This document shows positions 1-8,889 of a stretch of 64,000 nt of DNA, piece after piece (the stretch's first letter is position 1; every line of letters begins with the position of its first letter). The notes under the pieces were generated by a model. That model saw only the letters and a program-made list of their open reading frames with translations, was not told where the DNA came from and made no database searches. This DNA is from Saccharofermentans sp. (lineage in GTDB: Bacteria > Bacillota > Clostridia > Saccharofermentanales > Saccharofermentanaceae), in assembly GCA_016292135.1 (NCBI GenBank), contig JAEFAZ010000008.1, positions 43,807 through 107,806 of the forward strand, written 5' to 3'. The position numbers and the translations under genes are program-made.

Positions 1-87
1 GACAGTCGTGGTAATAAGGGAAACGTTTTCAGACAGATCCTGCGGCAGACGTGCAGGGGATCAATAATGGAAGAAAGGAGAGATACG

Positions 88-441
88 ATGACAGAGATCA
101 GCAGTGATATCATTCGCGGCTACAATGACACGATGATCCTGTTCCTCTTGCTCAAGGGTCCTTCGTACGGATATGAGATATCCAAACAGATAAGGAATCT
201 CACGGACGGCAAGTACATCATCAAGGAGACCACCCTATACTCGGCATTCACCAGAATGGAAAAGAACGGATATGTGGAATCCTTCTCACAGATATCGGAA
301 GACACAGGGAAGAGAAGAACCTACTACCGTATCACGGCTCATGGCATGGAATACTACAGACAGAAAAGGGATGAGTGGGTCCTGACCAAAGAGGTCATCG
401 AGAAGTTCATTACAAAGGAGAATGGAAATGGAAGCTGTTAA
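88..441 (+). CDS. PadR family transcriptional regulator
   Basis: ILFLLLKGPSYGYEISKQI...TLYSAFTRMEKNGYVES...GKRRTYYRIT is the PadR winged-helix signature; start chosen at MTEISSDI after an aaaggag SD. Confidence 0.9.
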   Translation: MTEISSDIIRGYNDTMILFLLLKGPSYGYEISKQIRNLTDGKYIIKETTLYSAFTRMEKNGYVESFSQISEDTGKRRTYYRITAHGMEYYRQKRDEWVLTKEVIEKFITKENGNGSC

Positions 442-1435
442 GAATTATCTGGACCGGATGTTTGCAAATCTGCCTAACACCCCGTCGGTGATGAGGGCGA
501 AGGACGAGCTCCTCCAGATGATGGAGGATAAGTACACTGAGCTCATCAGCGAGGGCAAGACAGAGAATGAGGCAGTCGGAAGCGTTATCTCCGAGTTCGG
601 CAATCTCGATGAACTGGCTGAGGCTCTGGGTGTCGAAGAAGAAGTCAGGCAGCAGAAAGCGGAATCTGTCGAGACGGCGGAAAAAGAGGTCATCGGAACG
701 GAAGAAGCAAAGAGCTACATCACTGCGAAGTATTCACAGGCCCTGCCTGTGGCACTGGGCACAGCGCTCTGCATAATGAGCTTCATCTGCCCCGCGATCG
801 CACCCGAGATCCTGCCCGATATCTATGAACCGCTCGGAGTGCTGGGATTGTTTGCATTTATCACAGCAGGCGTGATCCTTATCATCATCGGCATGACAAG
901 GAATAAGGAACACAGGCGGATCAACGGCAAGGACAGCACCCTTTCGGTCGATGCAACAAAATATGTAAAGAACGAATACGCAAGGTTCGATGCGACACGC
1001 ACGGCCCTGCTGATGACAGGCATCGTCCTTTGCGCAGGCTGCTGGCTGCCCTCGGCGCTTTTGAGCAACTTCTCCAGGGCTGAGGCGCTTTTGGGAGGAC
1101 CCATGCTCTTCGTCATGGTGGCGATAGGAGTTTTCATGATCATTTACTCATCGATATGCAACCACGCATATACCGATCTTCTGGAGTTAAATGACAAGGG
1201 CAGCATGAAGTCGGCTTATAAGCCGGCTGCGGAGCCCGGCGAGAAACTGCAGTATGTAAGCCCCGCTGCCGAGTTCATCATGGATGTCTACTGGCAGACG
1301 GTAACCTGCCTTTACCTCATAATAAGCTTTACGACTTTTGCGTGGGGTATCAGCTGGATAATCTGGCCGCTGGCTGCACTCTTGAGAGTGATACTTAACA
1401 AGAACCTTATAAAGAAAGCCGGATCAGAGGCTTAA
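422..1435 (+). CDS. DUF1700-like / permease-prefix membrane protein
   Basis: N-terminal helical 'YLDRMFANLPNTPSVMRAKDELLQMMEDKYTELISEGKTENEAVGSVISEFGN' prefix domain followed by TM segments; overlaps padR. Confidence 0.75.
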   Translation: MEMEAVKNYLDRMFANLPNTPSVMRAKDELLQMMEDKYTELISEGKTENEAVGSVISEFGNLDELAEALGVEEEVRQQKAESVETAEKEVIGTEEAKSYITAKYSQALPVALGTALCIMSFICPAIAPEILPDIYEPLGVLGLFAFITAGVILIIIGMTRNKEHRRINGKDSTLSVDATKYVKNEYARFDATRTALLMTGIVLCAGCWLPSALLSNFSRAEALLGGPMLFVMVAIGVFMIIYSSICNHAYTDLLELNDKGSMKSAYKPAAEPGEKLQYVSPAAEFIMDVYWQTVTCLYLIISFTTFAWGISWIIWPLAALLRVILNKNLIKKAGSEA

Positions 1436-1472
1436 AAGAATCGTGGATAAGAATAGATAAAGGAGAAAGATT

Positions 1473-2357
1473 ATGAGACTTGCAAAGATACTTTATACGA
1501 TCTCGATCTTCGTGATCACCGGATTTGTCATCCTCTTTTCGATGGGATGCAGGCTTACGGGCCTTGGCGGGGTATGGAACCGCTGGAACTTTACGGATTC
1601 AAAGATCGAAACATATGAACAGGATCTGGAGGAATTTAAGGACATCGATATCGATGCGAACGTAGTGAACTTCAAGATCGAGGAAGGCAGCGGATATAAG
1701 GTCAAGACGGAATATCCATCCAAATTCCAGCCTGAGGTTGCCGTTAAGGACGGCACCCTCGTAGTGAAAGTCAAGGTCAAGGACGGATTTGATTTCGATC
1801 TGGTAGGTTTCGGAAACGGCATCTCCGATAAGAAATACAATCTTACCGTCGTGATCCCCAAGGGAAATTCCGCAAATATGGGAGATCTTAAGCTTGTATC
1901 CAATGCAGGCAACATAGAACTTGAAGATCTCTCATTAGGAAAGATCGACATAGACTGTGACGCCGCAAACATCGAGATGAACAATATCAAGGGTTCCGGC
2001 TGCAGGATCGATACCGATGCGGGAAACGTTCAGTTGAGAAGCTGCGACCTGGGCGACCTCGCTGTTAAGACAGACGCAGGAAACATCGAGTTCGACAAGA
2101 CAGTCATGAAGGACCTTGAGATCAAGACCAACATGGGAAACATCGATCTTGATGACGTTACTTTCGGCAAGGGCAAGATAGAGTCTGATGTCGGAAACAT
2201 AGCAGTCGAAGGAGAGTACGCTGAACTTAAGGCGGAAAGCGATGTCGGCGCCATCAATGTTTCTTCCGACAATAAGGACACCAGATTCGATCTGGATACC
2301 GATATCGGGGCCGTTTCCGTTAACGGCAGATCAAAGGGCAGATCTTATTCGAACTGA
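1473..2357 (+). CDS. DUF4097-like beta-helix adhesin-type protein with N-terminal lipoprotein/TM segment
   Basis: repeated DAGNIEL/DVGNI beta-strand repeats; typical partner of PadR and DUF1700. Confidence 0.75.
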   Translation: MRLAKILYTISIFVITGFVILFSMGCRLTGLGGVWNRWNFTDSKIETYEQDLEEFKDIDIDANVVNFKIEEGSGYKVKTEYPSKFQPEVAVKDGTLVVKVKVKDGFDFDLVGFGNGISDKKYNLTVVIPKGNSANMGDLKLVSNAGNIELEDLSLGKIDIDCDAANIEMNNIKGSGCRIDTDAGNVQLRSCDLGDLAVKTDAGNIEFDKTVMKDLEIKTNMGNIDLDDVTFGKGKIESDVGNIAVEGEYAELKAESDVGAINVSSDNKDTRFDLDTDIGAVSVNGRSKGRSYSN

Positions 2358-2455
2358 TATAGATTTATGGAATAAAAGGGTTTGACAGAGGGGGACTCCG
2401 CTGATCAGGGGTCCCCCTGTCATATGTTACCAAACCTTTAATAAAGTGAAACAAG

Positions 2456-2477
2456 AGGGGCTTAAGGCCCCTTTTTT
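2456..2477 (+). terminator. intrinsic terminator
   Basis: AGGGGC ttaag GCCCCT followed by TTTTT. Confidence 0.85.
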
Positions 2478-2540
2478 GTTGAATAATTACTGATTTACAG
2501 ATAAAATACAGTAAGCAATTATTCGATTTGCACAACCTTA

Positions 2541-5105
2541 GTGTCTGAAGCGGGGGTTTTTATGAACGAGAATTATCCGTTGGCATTACCGGAAGGTACC
2601 GTCCTTGCCGGACAATATGTAATTGAGAAGGTCCTGGGTCAGGGCGGTTTCGGTATAACCTACAGAGCCGTTGACCATAAGAGCGGGCAGAAGGTCGCAG
2701 TTAAGGAGTTCTTCCCGGACTCTCTTGCGACGAGACAGGCAACGACTGCCATTCCCTTTTCGGGTGAGAGAGGCGACAGCTTCTCATACGGCAAGACCTG
2801 CTTCCTGCAGGAAGCCCAGACTCTTGCGCAGTTCATCGGCAACGAGAACATAGTCAGGATCCATACCTATTTCGAAGAAAACGGAACCGCATATTTCGTA
2901 ATGGATTACATCGAAGGCACGAGCCTCGATGTCTATATCAAGGAACATGGCGGGCGTCTTGACTGGGAAGAGACTGCGAAGATCCTCATCCCGGTCATGG
3001 ATGCGCTCGGTGCTGTCCATGAGAAGGGTATCGTCCACAGGGACGTTACTCCCGATAACATATACATAACCAAAGACGGCACGATCAAGCTCCTGGACTT
3101 CGGTGCTGCAAGATACAGCGTCGGCGACAAGAGCCGTAGCCTCGACATCGTCCTGAAGCACGGCTTTGCACCTAAGGAACAGTATGCACGTCACGGCAGG
3201 CAGGGCCCCTTCACGGATGTCTATGCACTGGGCGCGACTTTCTACTATGCCCTGACAGGCAAGAGACCTCCTGATTCCGTCGAGAGAATGGATGAGGATG
3301 ACCTCGTTCCGCCCAACACGCTGGGCGTCAAGCTCCCCGCTGCTGTCGAAAATGCCATACTGATGGCTTTGTCAGTCCAGCCGCAGGACCGTTTCCAGAC
3401 CATGGCAGCTTTCAAGAATGCCATGAAGATCTCTCAGGCCAAGGCAATGGCCGAGAATATACAGCCTGCTCCCGCGGTCATACAGCAGGTGGTTGCACCT
3501 GCTGCGCCCGTCCAGCCCCAGTATGTGACGCCTTCCCAGCAGATCCCGGTATCCCAGCAGGTGCCCGTGTCACAGCAGATCCCGGTATCCCAGCAGGTGC
3601 CCGTGTCACAGCAGATCCCGGTATCGCAGCAGGTTCCTGTTTCACAGCAGATCCCTGCATCCCAGCAGATACCCGTATCTCAGCAGGGCTATCAGACTGC
3701 TTATCCCGGACAGACGGTCATGGCACCCCAGGGATATGCGCCCACACAGGCCGTACCCGCAGCAGCTCCTGCTCCTGCCAAGCCCAAATCCAAGAAGCCT
3801 CTTATCGCTACTCTTATCGCAGTCGGATCGGTGGTCATGGCTGCCGCTGTAGTCGCGGTCATAGTTATCGCCGTCAAGAATGCCGGCGGTCTTAATGAAC
3901 CTACGGTAACGACCGAGAGGACCAGAAGGACACACGATACATCCGATGTGACCACGACGGAGACCACGAGACAGACAAAGAGGACCACGGAGACCAAGGC
4001 AACGACCGAAGGCACGACTTCCTCAAAGGAGACAACGAAGCCGACCGAGGATACCAAGGAGACACCCGCAACGTCTGATACAGCCTTGACGGAACCTTCA
4101 CAGAAGACCAAATACGCCTTTAACTCGAAGGTCGAGACGCGCGGCAACAGTTCAAATAACATCAATCAGAAAGATAACCTCATATACGACAAGGACAGCG
4201 GCGATTTCTACTATACTGACTTCGTAAACGGCGGCCTTGTCCGTGACAGCGACGGTAAGCATCTGACCAAGAAAACGGCTTATTTTGTCCACAAGACCAA
4301 TAAGAACATCTGGTTTGTTCAGACAGAGAAAAAGAAGTCTGCCGTCTACTTTTTCGAGACTGATACGGGTGAGGTTAAGAAATCCTCTTATCTTCCCGAT
4401 GACGGCCTGATCACCGGCTATCACATCGGATATAATCCCGACGCGGATGCATGGTACGACTATCTGACCGATTCCAAAAACAAGATCACCTGCTACGACG
4501 GTGACGGCAAGAAGGTCGCATCGATCGAAACGGACGGACAGTATGTATTCAACGAAGGATATATCTACTACACCCTCTGTTCCACGGACGGCATAAAGAG
4601 AAGCGGATCAGAGACATATGTCTGGCGTGTTCCCATGGATAATCTCAAGGCAACACCGGATTGTCTTACGCATATAGGCACGCTGAAGGTGGTAAGGCTC
4701 ATAGCCGAAGGCAACTATATCTATATCCTCTATAAGGACGGTTCGAAATATTTCATTGCCAAGCAGAAACTGACAGACGGTGAGATCGTCGTCGATACCG
4801 GTTTTGATGCCGACAAGATGCCGAATTCTTCATCGATAAATGTCTGCGGCAACTATATTTACTGGGTCCACTGCGATCCCAACCCGGACAAGCCCAACAA
4901 GTCTACGATCTACCGCTGGAAGGCAGAAAGCGATGAGAAGCCGGAGGAATGGTTCTCCGTCAAAGGCCTTATCGATTCGCTGAACGTTGTAGAGGTCAAG
5001 GGAGAAAACTTCCTCTACTGCAAGACAAAGGCCGACTATACCATCCATCTGCTGTCGACTACGGATAAGACCAAGACCACGGACGTAAAATTAAACAAGA
5101 ATTAA
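2541..5105 (+). CDS. transmembrane serine/threonine protein kinase with PVSQQ repeats and an extracellular WD/DUF5050-like sensor region
   Basis: LGQGGFGITYRAVD, VAVKEFFP, HRDVTPDN, DFGAAR, DVYALGATFYYALTGKRPP kinase motifs; TM at about aa 425-447; Thr-rich linker; C-terminal repetitive beta region. Confidence 0.9.
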   Translation: MSEAGVFMNENYPLALPEGTVLAGQYVIEKVLGQGGFGITYRAVDHKSGQKVAVKEFFPDSLATRQATTAIPFSGERGDSFSYGKTCFLQEAQTLAQFIGNENIVRIHTYFEENGTAYFVMDYIEGTSLDVYIKEHGGRLDWEETAKILIPVMDALGAVHEKGIVHRDVTPDNIYITKDGTIKLLDFGAARYSVGDKSRSLDIVLKHGFAPKEQYARHGRQGPFTDVYALGATFYYALTGKRPPDSVERMDEDDLVPPNTLGVKLPAAVENAILMALSVQPQDRFQTMAAFKNAMKISQAKAMAENIQPAPAVIQQVVAPAAPVQPQYVTPSQQIPVSQQVPVSQQIPVSQQVPVSQQIPVSQQVPVSQQIPASQQIPVSQQGYQTAYPGQTVMAPQGYAPTQAVPAAAPAPAKPKSKKPLIATLIAVGSVVMAAAVVAVIVIAVKNAGGLNEPTVTTERTRRTHDTSDVTTTETTRQTKRTTETKATTEGTTSSKETTKPTEDTKETPATSDTALTEPSQKTKYAFNSKVETRGNSSNNINQKDNLIYDKDSGDFYYTDFVNGGLVRDSDGKHLTKKTAYFVHKTNKNIWFVQTEKKKSAVYFFETDTGEVKKSSYLPDDGLITGYHIGYNPDADAWYDYLTDSKNKITCYDGDGKKVASIETDGQYVFNEGYIYYTLCSTDGIKRSGSETYVWRVPMDNLKATPDCLTHIGTLKVVRLIAEGNYIYILYKDGSKYFIAKQKLTDGEIVVDTGFDADKMPNSSSINVCGNYIYWVHCDPNPDKPNKSTIYRWKAESDEKPEEWFSVKGLIDSLNVVEVKGENFLYCKTKADYTIHLLSTTDKTKTTDVKLNKN
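3537..3680 (+). repeat. 4 x 36-bp in-frame tandem repeat encoding (QQIPVSQQVPVS)n
   Basis: cagcagatcccggtatcccagcaggtgcccgtgtca repeated four times with decay in the last two units. Confidence 0.9.
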
Positions 5106-5130
5106 ATATACAAGTTAAGGAGGTAAGAAA

Positions 5131-5841
5131 ATGGCATTAACAGAATGTGCAAACGGGCATCTCTACGATACCGATCAGTATGCAACATGCCCCTACTGCG
5201 GAGGGAACATGAACAGGGTTGAGTTCGGAGCTGCATCGGTGGATTCAGTCGGCTCGACCGTTGCTCCCTCAAGCTACGGCGGATCTGCCGGCGGTATCGG
5301 CAAGACAGTGGGAGAGGGATACCCTCAGGCTACGCCTGTCGCTCCTGTTGCTGCTCAAAGCTATGACATCGGAAAGACTGTAGGTGCTACGGTCGCTCCC
5401 GCTTCTTATCAGGCAAAGAAAGAAGAGAAGAGTGAAGATGTCGGAAAGACCGTTGCCGTTATGAAGCGCAACATGGATACGGAGCCTGTTGTCGGCTGGA
5501 TCGTATGTGTTGAAGGCAAGAATAAGGGAAAGGATTTCCGTGTGCTTGCCAAGAACAATACCATCGGTCGCGGCGACAAGATGGACATCTGTATCACAGG
5601 TGATAATGCTATCTCCCGTGAGAACCATGCTCGTCTTGCTTACGACGAGAAGCACAATGCTTACTATCTGATCCCTGCCGAGAGCACGAACAGCATCTAT
5701 GTAAACGAGGAACCGATCTATGTTCCTACGATCATCAAGACCGGCGATCTCCTCGAATTGGGTGAGAGCAAGTTCATCTTTACGGCTTTCTGCAGTGACA
5801 GGTTCAATTGGAAGGACGGCCTTGCTAAAGGAGAAGCATAA
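5131..5841 (+). CDS. zinc-ribbon + FHA domain protein with three GKTV motifs
   Basis: CPYCGGN zinc ribbon; FHA core TIGRGDKMDICITGDNAISRENHARL...ESTNSIYVN. Confidence 0.85.
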   Translation: MALTECANGHLYDTDQYATCPYCGGNMNRVEFGAASVDSVGSTVAPSSYGGSAGGIGKTVGEGYPQATPVAPVAAQSYDIGKTVGATVAPASYQAKKEEKSEDVGKTVAVMKRNMDTEPVVGWIVCVEGKNKGKDFRVLAKNNTIGRGDKMDICITGDNAISRENHARLAYDEKHNAYYLIPAESTNSIYVNEEPIYVPTIIKTGDLLELGESKFIFTAFCSDRFNWKDGLAKGEA

Positions 5842-6605
5842 TGGACCAAAACTTGGGATATCGTGTTGCCAATCTGCAAGGACTCGGTAAAAGGGCCCGC
5901 CAGGAAGATTCCTTTACCATTGCAAACGCTTTCGACGTGATGAAGATCAAGTCGGAAGGTCTGTTGTTCGCTGTTTTTGACGGAATGGGCGGAATGAAGG
6001 ACGGTAAGCTCGCAAGCGAGACTGCTGCTTCGAATATCAGGACTTTTTTCCAGAATATGGACAGGGATTCCGATATAGCAAGCCAGCTCTGTGATGCCGT
6101 CTACGAAGCTTCTGATGCCGTTTGCGAACTTATAGGCGGTGACGGCGGATCTACTGCCGTCGTGGGGATCATCTACAACGAGAGCCTTTACTATGCAAGC
6201 GTAGGCGACAGTTTTCTCTATCTCAAGAGAGGCAACAGTCTTTACCGCCTTAACGCGGAACATAATGTATTACATGAAGAGTATCTGGATTGCGTAAGAT
6301 CCGGAGACCTGGATCCCGAATACTGCCGCCGTGTCGATGAAGCAGCGGCTCTGACCCAGTTCCTGGGAAAGATAGGAATGGATGATGTTGATTACTTCAT
6401 CCGTCCCATGAAGCTTCTTGACGGCGATATTCTGCTTTCATGTTCTGACGGAGTCGGAGGGGTCTTAAGCGAAAACGAGATAATGACGGCCCTGTCGTTC
6501 AAGTCTGAAAGAGCCATGTGCCAGCACATCGAACAGTGCATCCTGGCACATGATCTGCAGTATCAGGATAACTATACGGCTTTGATCGTAAAATGCGCGT
6601 ATTAA
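5841..6605 (+). CDS. PP2C-family Ser/Thr phosphatase (first copy)
   Basis: RQEDSF...FAVFDGMGGMKDG...LLSCSDGVGGVL...DNYTALIV. Confidence 0.9.
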   Translation: MDQNLGYRVANLQGLGKRARQEDSFTIANAFDVMKIKSEGLLFAVFDGMGGMKDGKLASETAASNIRTFFQNMDRDSDIASQLCDAVYEASDAVCELIGGDGGSTAVVGIIYNESLYYASVGDSFLYLKRGNSLYRLNAEHNVLHEEYLDCVRSGDLDPEYCRRVDEAAALTQFLGKIGMDDVDYFIRPMKLLDGDILLSCSDGVGGVLSENEIMTALSFKSERAMCQHIEQCILAHDLQYQDNYTALIVKCAY

Positions 6606-6632
6606 ACATTTAAAATACAGGAGGAAATTGGT

Positions 6633-8153
6633 ATGAGAAAGAAAGCAATGGCACGCTTGATGAGCGTAGTTATGACGCTGGCGATGGCAGTGTCGGTAGC
6701 AGTATTTTTGCCGACGACTGTTTCAGCAGCCCCCAATGAGGTCCGTAACGGCGTAGTCCCTGTTATCTTCTTCATGAAGGATGCAGGCTACTATGTTTAT
6801 GACGGCGTCAACTTCACATTCATTCAGGATCTTGGTGATGTATGGCTGTCAGCAGGTTCAGGATTCTTTGTAGGTGATTCTGCAGAAAATCCGACGCACA
6901 TCGTCACAAACTATCACGTTGTAGCTGACTATGTCGAAGGCAGCGGTGAAGGCGGAATGTACGGTATCTACACCGGATATGAGTATCAGGGCTATCCTGT
7001 CGTAGTCATGGCCAAGACATGCGAACTCCGTGTTTACTATGATGACAACGATTACGATGTTGCTTACGTTGACAGCTACGGCTCCGTCGACAAGGTCGAC
7101 CTTGCCATACTCACTCTGCGTGACACAACGACCAAGAGAGTAGCCCTCCCTATCAAGGAACCTGATGAAAACATGGTAGGTGAAAAGGTCTATGCAGTCG
7201 GTTTCCCTGCAAATGCGGATAACGACTTCACCGGCGCTTCCCACTATGGTCTCAGGGACTGCTCCATGAACGACGGTTCCATCAGCAAGTTCGTTGTAAG
7301 TTCAGGAACAGGCGTTCAGAGGATCAACACAAATGCTCCTATTCATCACGGCAATTCAGGCGGACCTCTGGTCGATGAAGACGGTTATGTAGTAGGTGTC
7401 TGCACCAATGTTGAATCCAACAGCCCTTATGCAAACCAGATCGAAGTCGATTACTATGCTGTTGACAGCAGAGAATTGACAAAGTTCCTCCAGAAGAACA
7501 GCATCCCTTTCTTCACGACCGGCGGCGGTAACGGCGGCGGAAAGACCTCCCAGACAGAGGCTACAGGTGATGACGTGGTAGTTACCACACCCGCTCCTCC
7601 GGCTCCCGCAAAGGCAACGATGCCCGTATGGCTGATCATAACCCTTATAGCCGTAGGTGTAGTAGTAGTTGCAGGCGTTATCGTCCTGATCATCGTTCTT
7701 ACTTCTTCCAAGTCCAAGAAGCAGGCTGCACAGCAGCAGGCCCAGATCAACCAGATGCAGCAGCAGAACCAGATGCAGATGAACCAGATGCAGCAGCAGG
7801 TTGCTCAGCAGGTTGCCCAGGCTACAAAGAAGAACGCAGTCGTAAGACCCATGGATACACAGCACGGCGGCAAGAGCTATCCTGTCGGCGCTGCACCCAT
7901 CATGGTCGGACGTGATCCCGCAAGCTGCACGATCGTTTATAAGGAAGGCACAGTCGGTGTCAGCGGAAGACACTGCACGATCTCCTTTGAGGCGGCAACA
8001 GGTGACTTTATCGTAACCGATCTCCGTTCCACATACGGCACATGCCTCATGAACGGAACAAAGCTCGCTCCTAATGCTCCTTACCGTGTACATGCGGGCG
8101 ACAGCATCTATATCGGCGATAAGGCTAACGTTATCCGTATGGAAGTTGTATAA
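6633..8153 (+). CDS. secreted-face trypsin-like (HtrA-type) serine protease, TM helix, cytoplasmic FHA domain
   Basis: signal peptide; catalytic His in TNYHVV, Asp in VDLAIL, Ser in GNSGGPL; TM PVWLIITLIAVGVVVVAGVIVLIIVL; C-terminal FHA IMVGRDPASCTIVY...VSGRHCTISF...RSTYGTCLMNG. Confidence 0.9.
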   Translation: MRKKAMARLMSVVMTLAMAVSVAVFLPTTVSAAPNEVRNGVVPVIFFMKDAGYYVYDGVNFTFIQDLGDVWLSAGSGFFVGDSAENPTHIVTNYHVVADYVEGSGEGGMYGIYTGYEYQGYPVVVMAKTCELRVYYDDNDYDVAYVDSYGSVDKVDLAILTLRDTTTKRVALPIKEPDENMVGEKVYAVGFPANADNDFTGASHYGLRDCSMNDGSISKFVVSSGTGVQRINTNAPIHHGNSGGPLVDEDGYVVGVCTNVESNSPYANQIEVDYYAVDSRELTKFLQKNSIPFFTTGGGNGGGKTSQTEATGDDVVVTTPAPPAPAKATMPVWLIITLIAVGVVVVAGVIVLIIVLTSSKSKKQAAQQQAQINQMQQQNQMQMNQMQQQVAQQVAQATKKNAVVRPMDTQHGGKSYPVGAAPIMVGRDPASCTIVYKEGTVGVSGRHCTISFEAATGDFIVTDLRSTYGTCLMNGTKLAPNAPYRVHAGDSIYIGDKANVIRMEVV

Positions 8154-8155
8154 AG

Positions 8156-8878
8156 ATGATATTTGACGTATTTGAATACAGTAATAAAGGCGGACGCAGC
8201 TACAATGAGGACGCTGTCGGTCATAAGATCGAAGGCGGCAGCGGGATCTTTGTAGTTGCCGACGGCCTGGGTGGTCACTCATTAGGCGAAGTGGCTTCCG
8301 CATGTGTGCGCGATACTCTCGTGGCCGGCTGGTCAGCCGGCCGCGCTGACCGCACGGAGTGGCTCACAGAGCAGATCACCAAGGCCAATGAGAATGTCCT
8401 CAAGCTGAAAGAGGAGCGCGGAAAGGTGCTGAAGAGCACCGTCGTGGCACTCACCATCGATGAAGATGAGGCTGTGTGGGCTCATTCCGGAGATTCGAGA
8501 TTATACTGTATCCACAATGACGAGATCGCTGCCGTTACGGACGATCACTCAGTTGCTTTCAAGAAGTACAAAGCAGGTGAGATCGCACGCGAGGAGATCG
8601 CAACTGATGAAGACCAGTCGAGTCTCCTGCGAGTTATCGGCAACGAGGAAAGATTCGAACCGCAGGTCTGCGTTTTCGAGGAACCGGTCGTAAGAGGGGA
8701 TGCTTTCCTGCTCTGCTCCGACGGTGCTTGGGAACTGTTCAAGGATGAGGAAGTCCTTATCGATTATCTGAAGTCCGAGAATGCCAGAAAATGGGCGGAA
8801 AGACTGCTGGTCCGTATGATCGACAGGATCGGTGAAGATCACGATAATCTTACGGTCCTCACGGTTATGTTGAAATAG
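8156..8878 (+). CDS. PP2C-family Ser/Thr phosphatase (second copy)
   Basis: RSYNEDAVG...FVVADGLGGHSLGE...AHSGDSRLY...LLCSDGAWE...DNLTVLTV. Confidence 0.9.
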   Translation: MIFDVFEYSNKGGRSYNEDAVGHKIEGGSGIFVVADGLGGHSLGEVASACVRDTLVAGWSAGRADRTEWLTEQITKANENVLKLKEERGKVLKSTVVALTIDEDEAVWAHSGDSRLYCIHNDEIAAVTDDHSVAFKKYKAGEIAREEIATDEDQSSLLRVIGNEERFEPQVCVFEEPVVRGDAFLLCSDGAWELFKDEEVLIDYLKSENARKWAERLLVRMIDRIGEDHDNLTVLTVMLK

Positions 8879-8889
8879 AGAGGTGTGAC

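Noticed and set aside
3537-3680. Short direct repeats resembling a CRISPR array
   Set aside because: Four contiguous 36-bp units with no spacers, in frame within the kinase gene and encoding PVSQQ repeats.
7356-8303. 315-aa minus-strand ORF antisense to the protease-FHA gene
   Set aside because: Shadow ORF of a well-supported coding gene; Cys/Leu-rich low-quality composition and no RBS.
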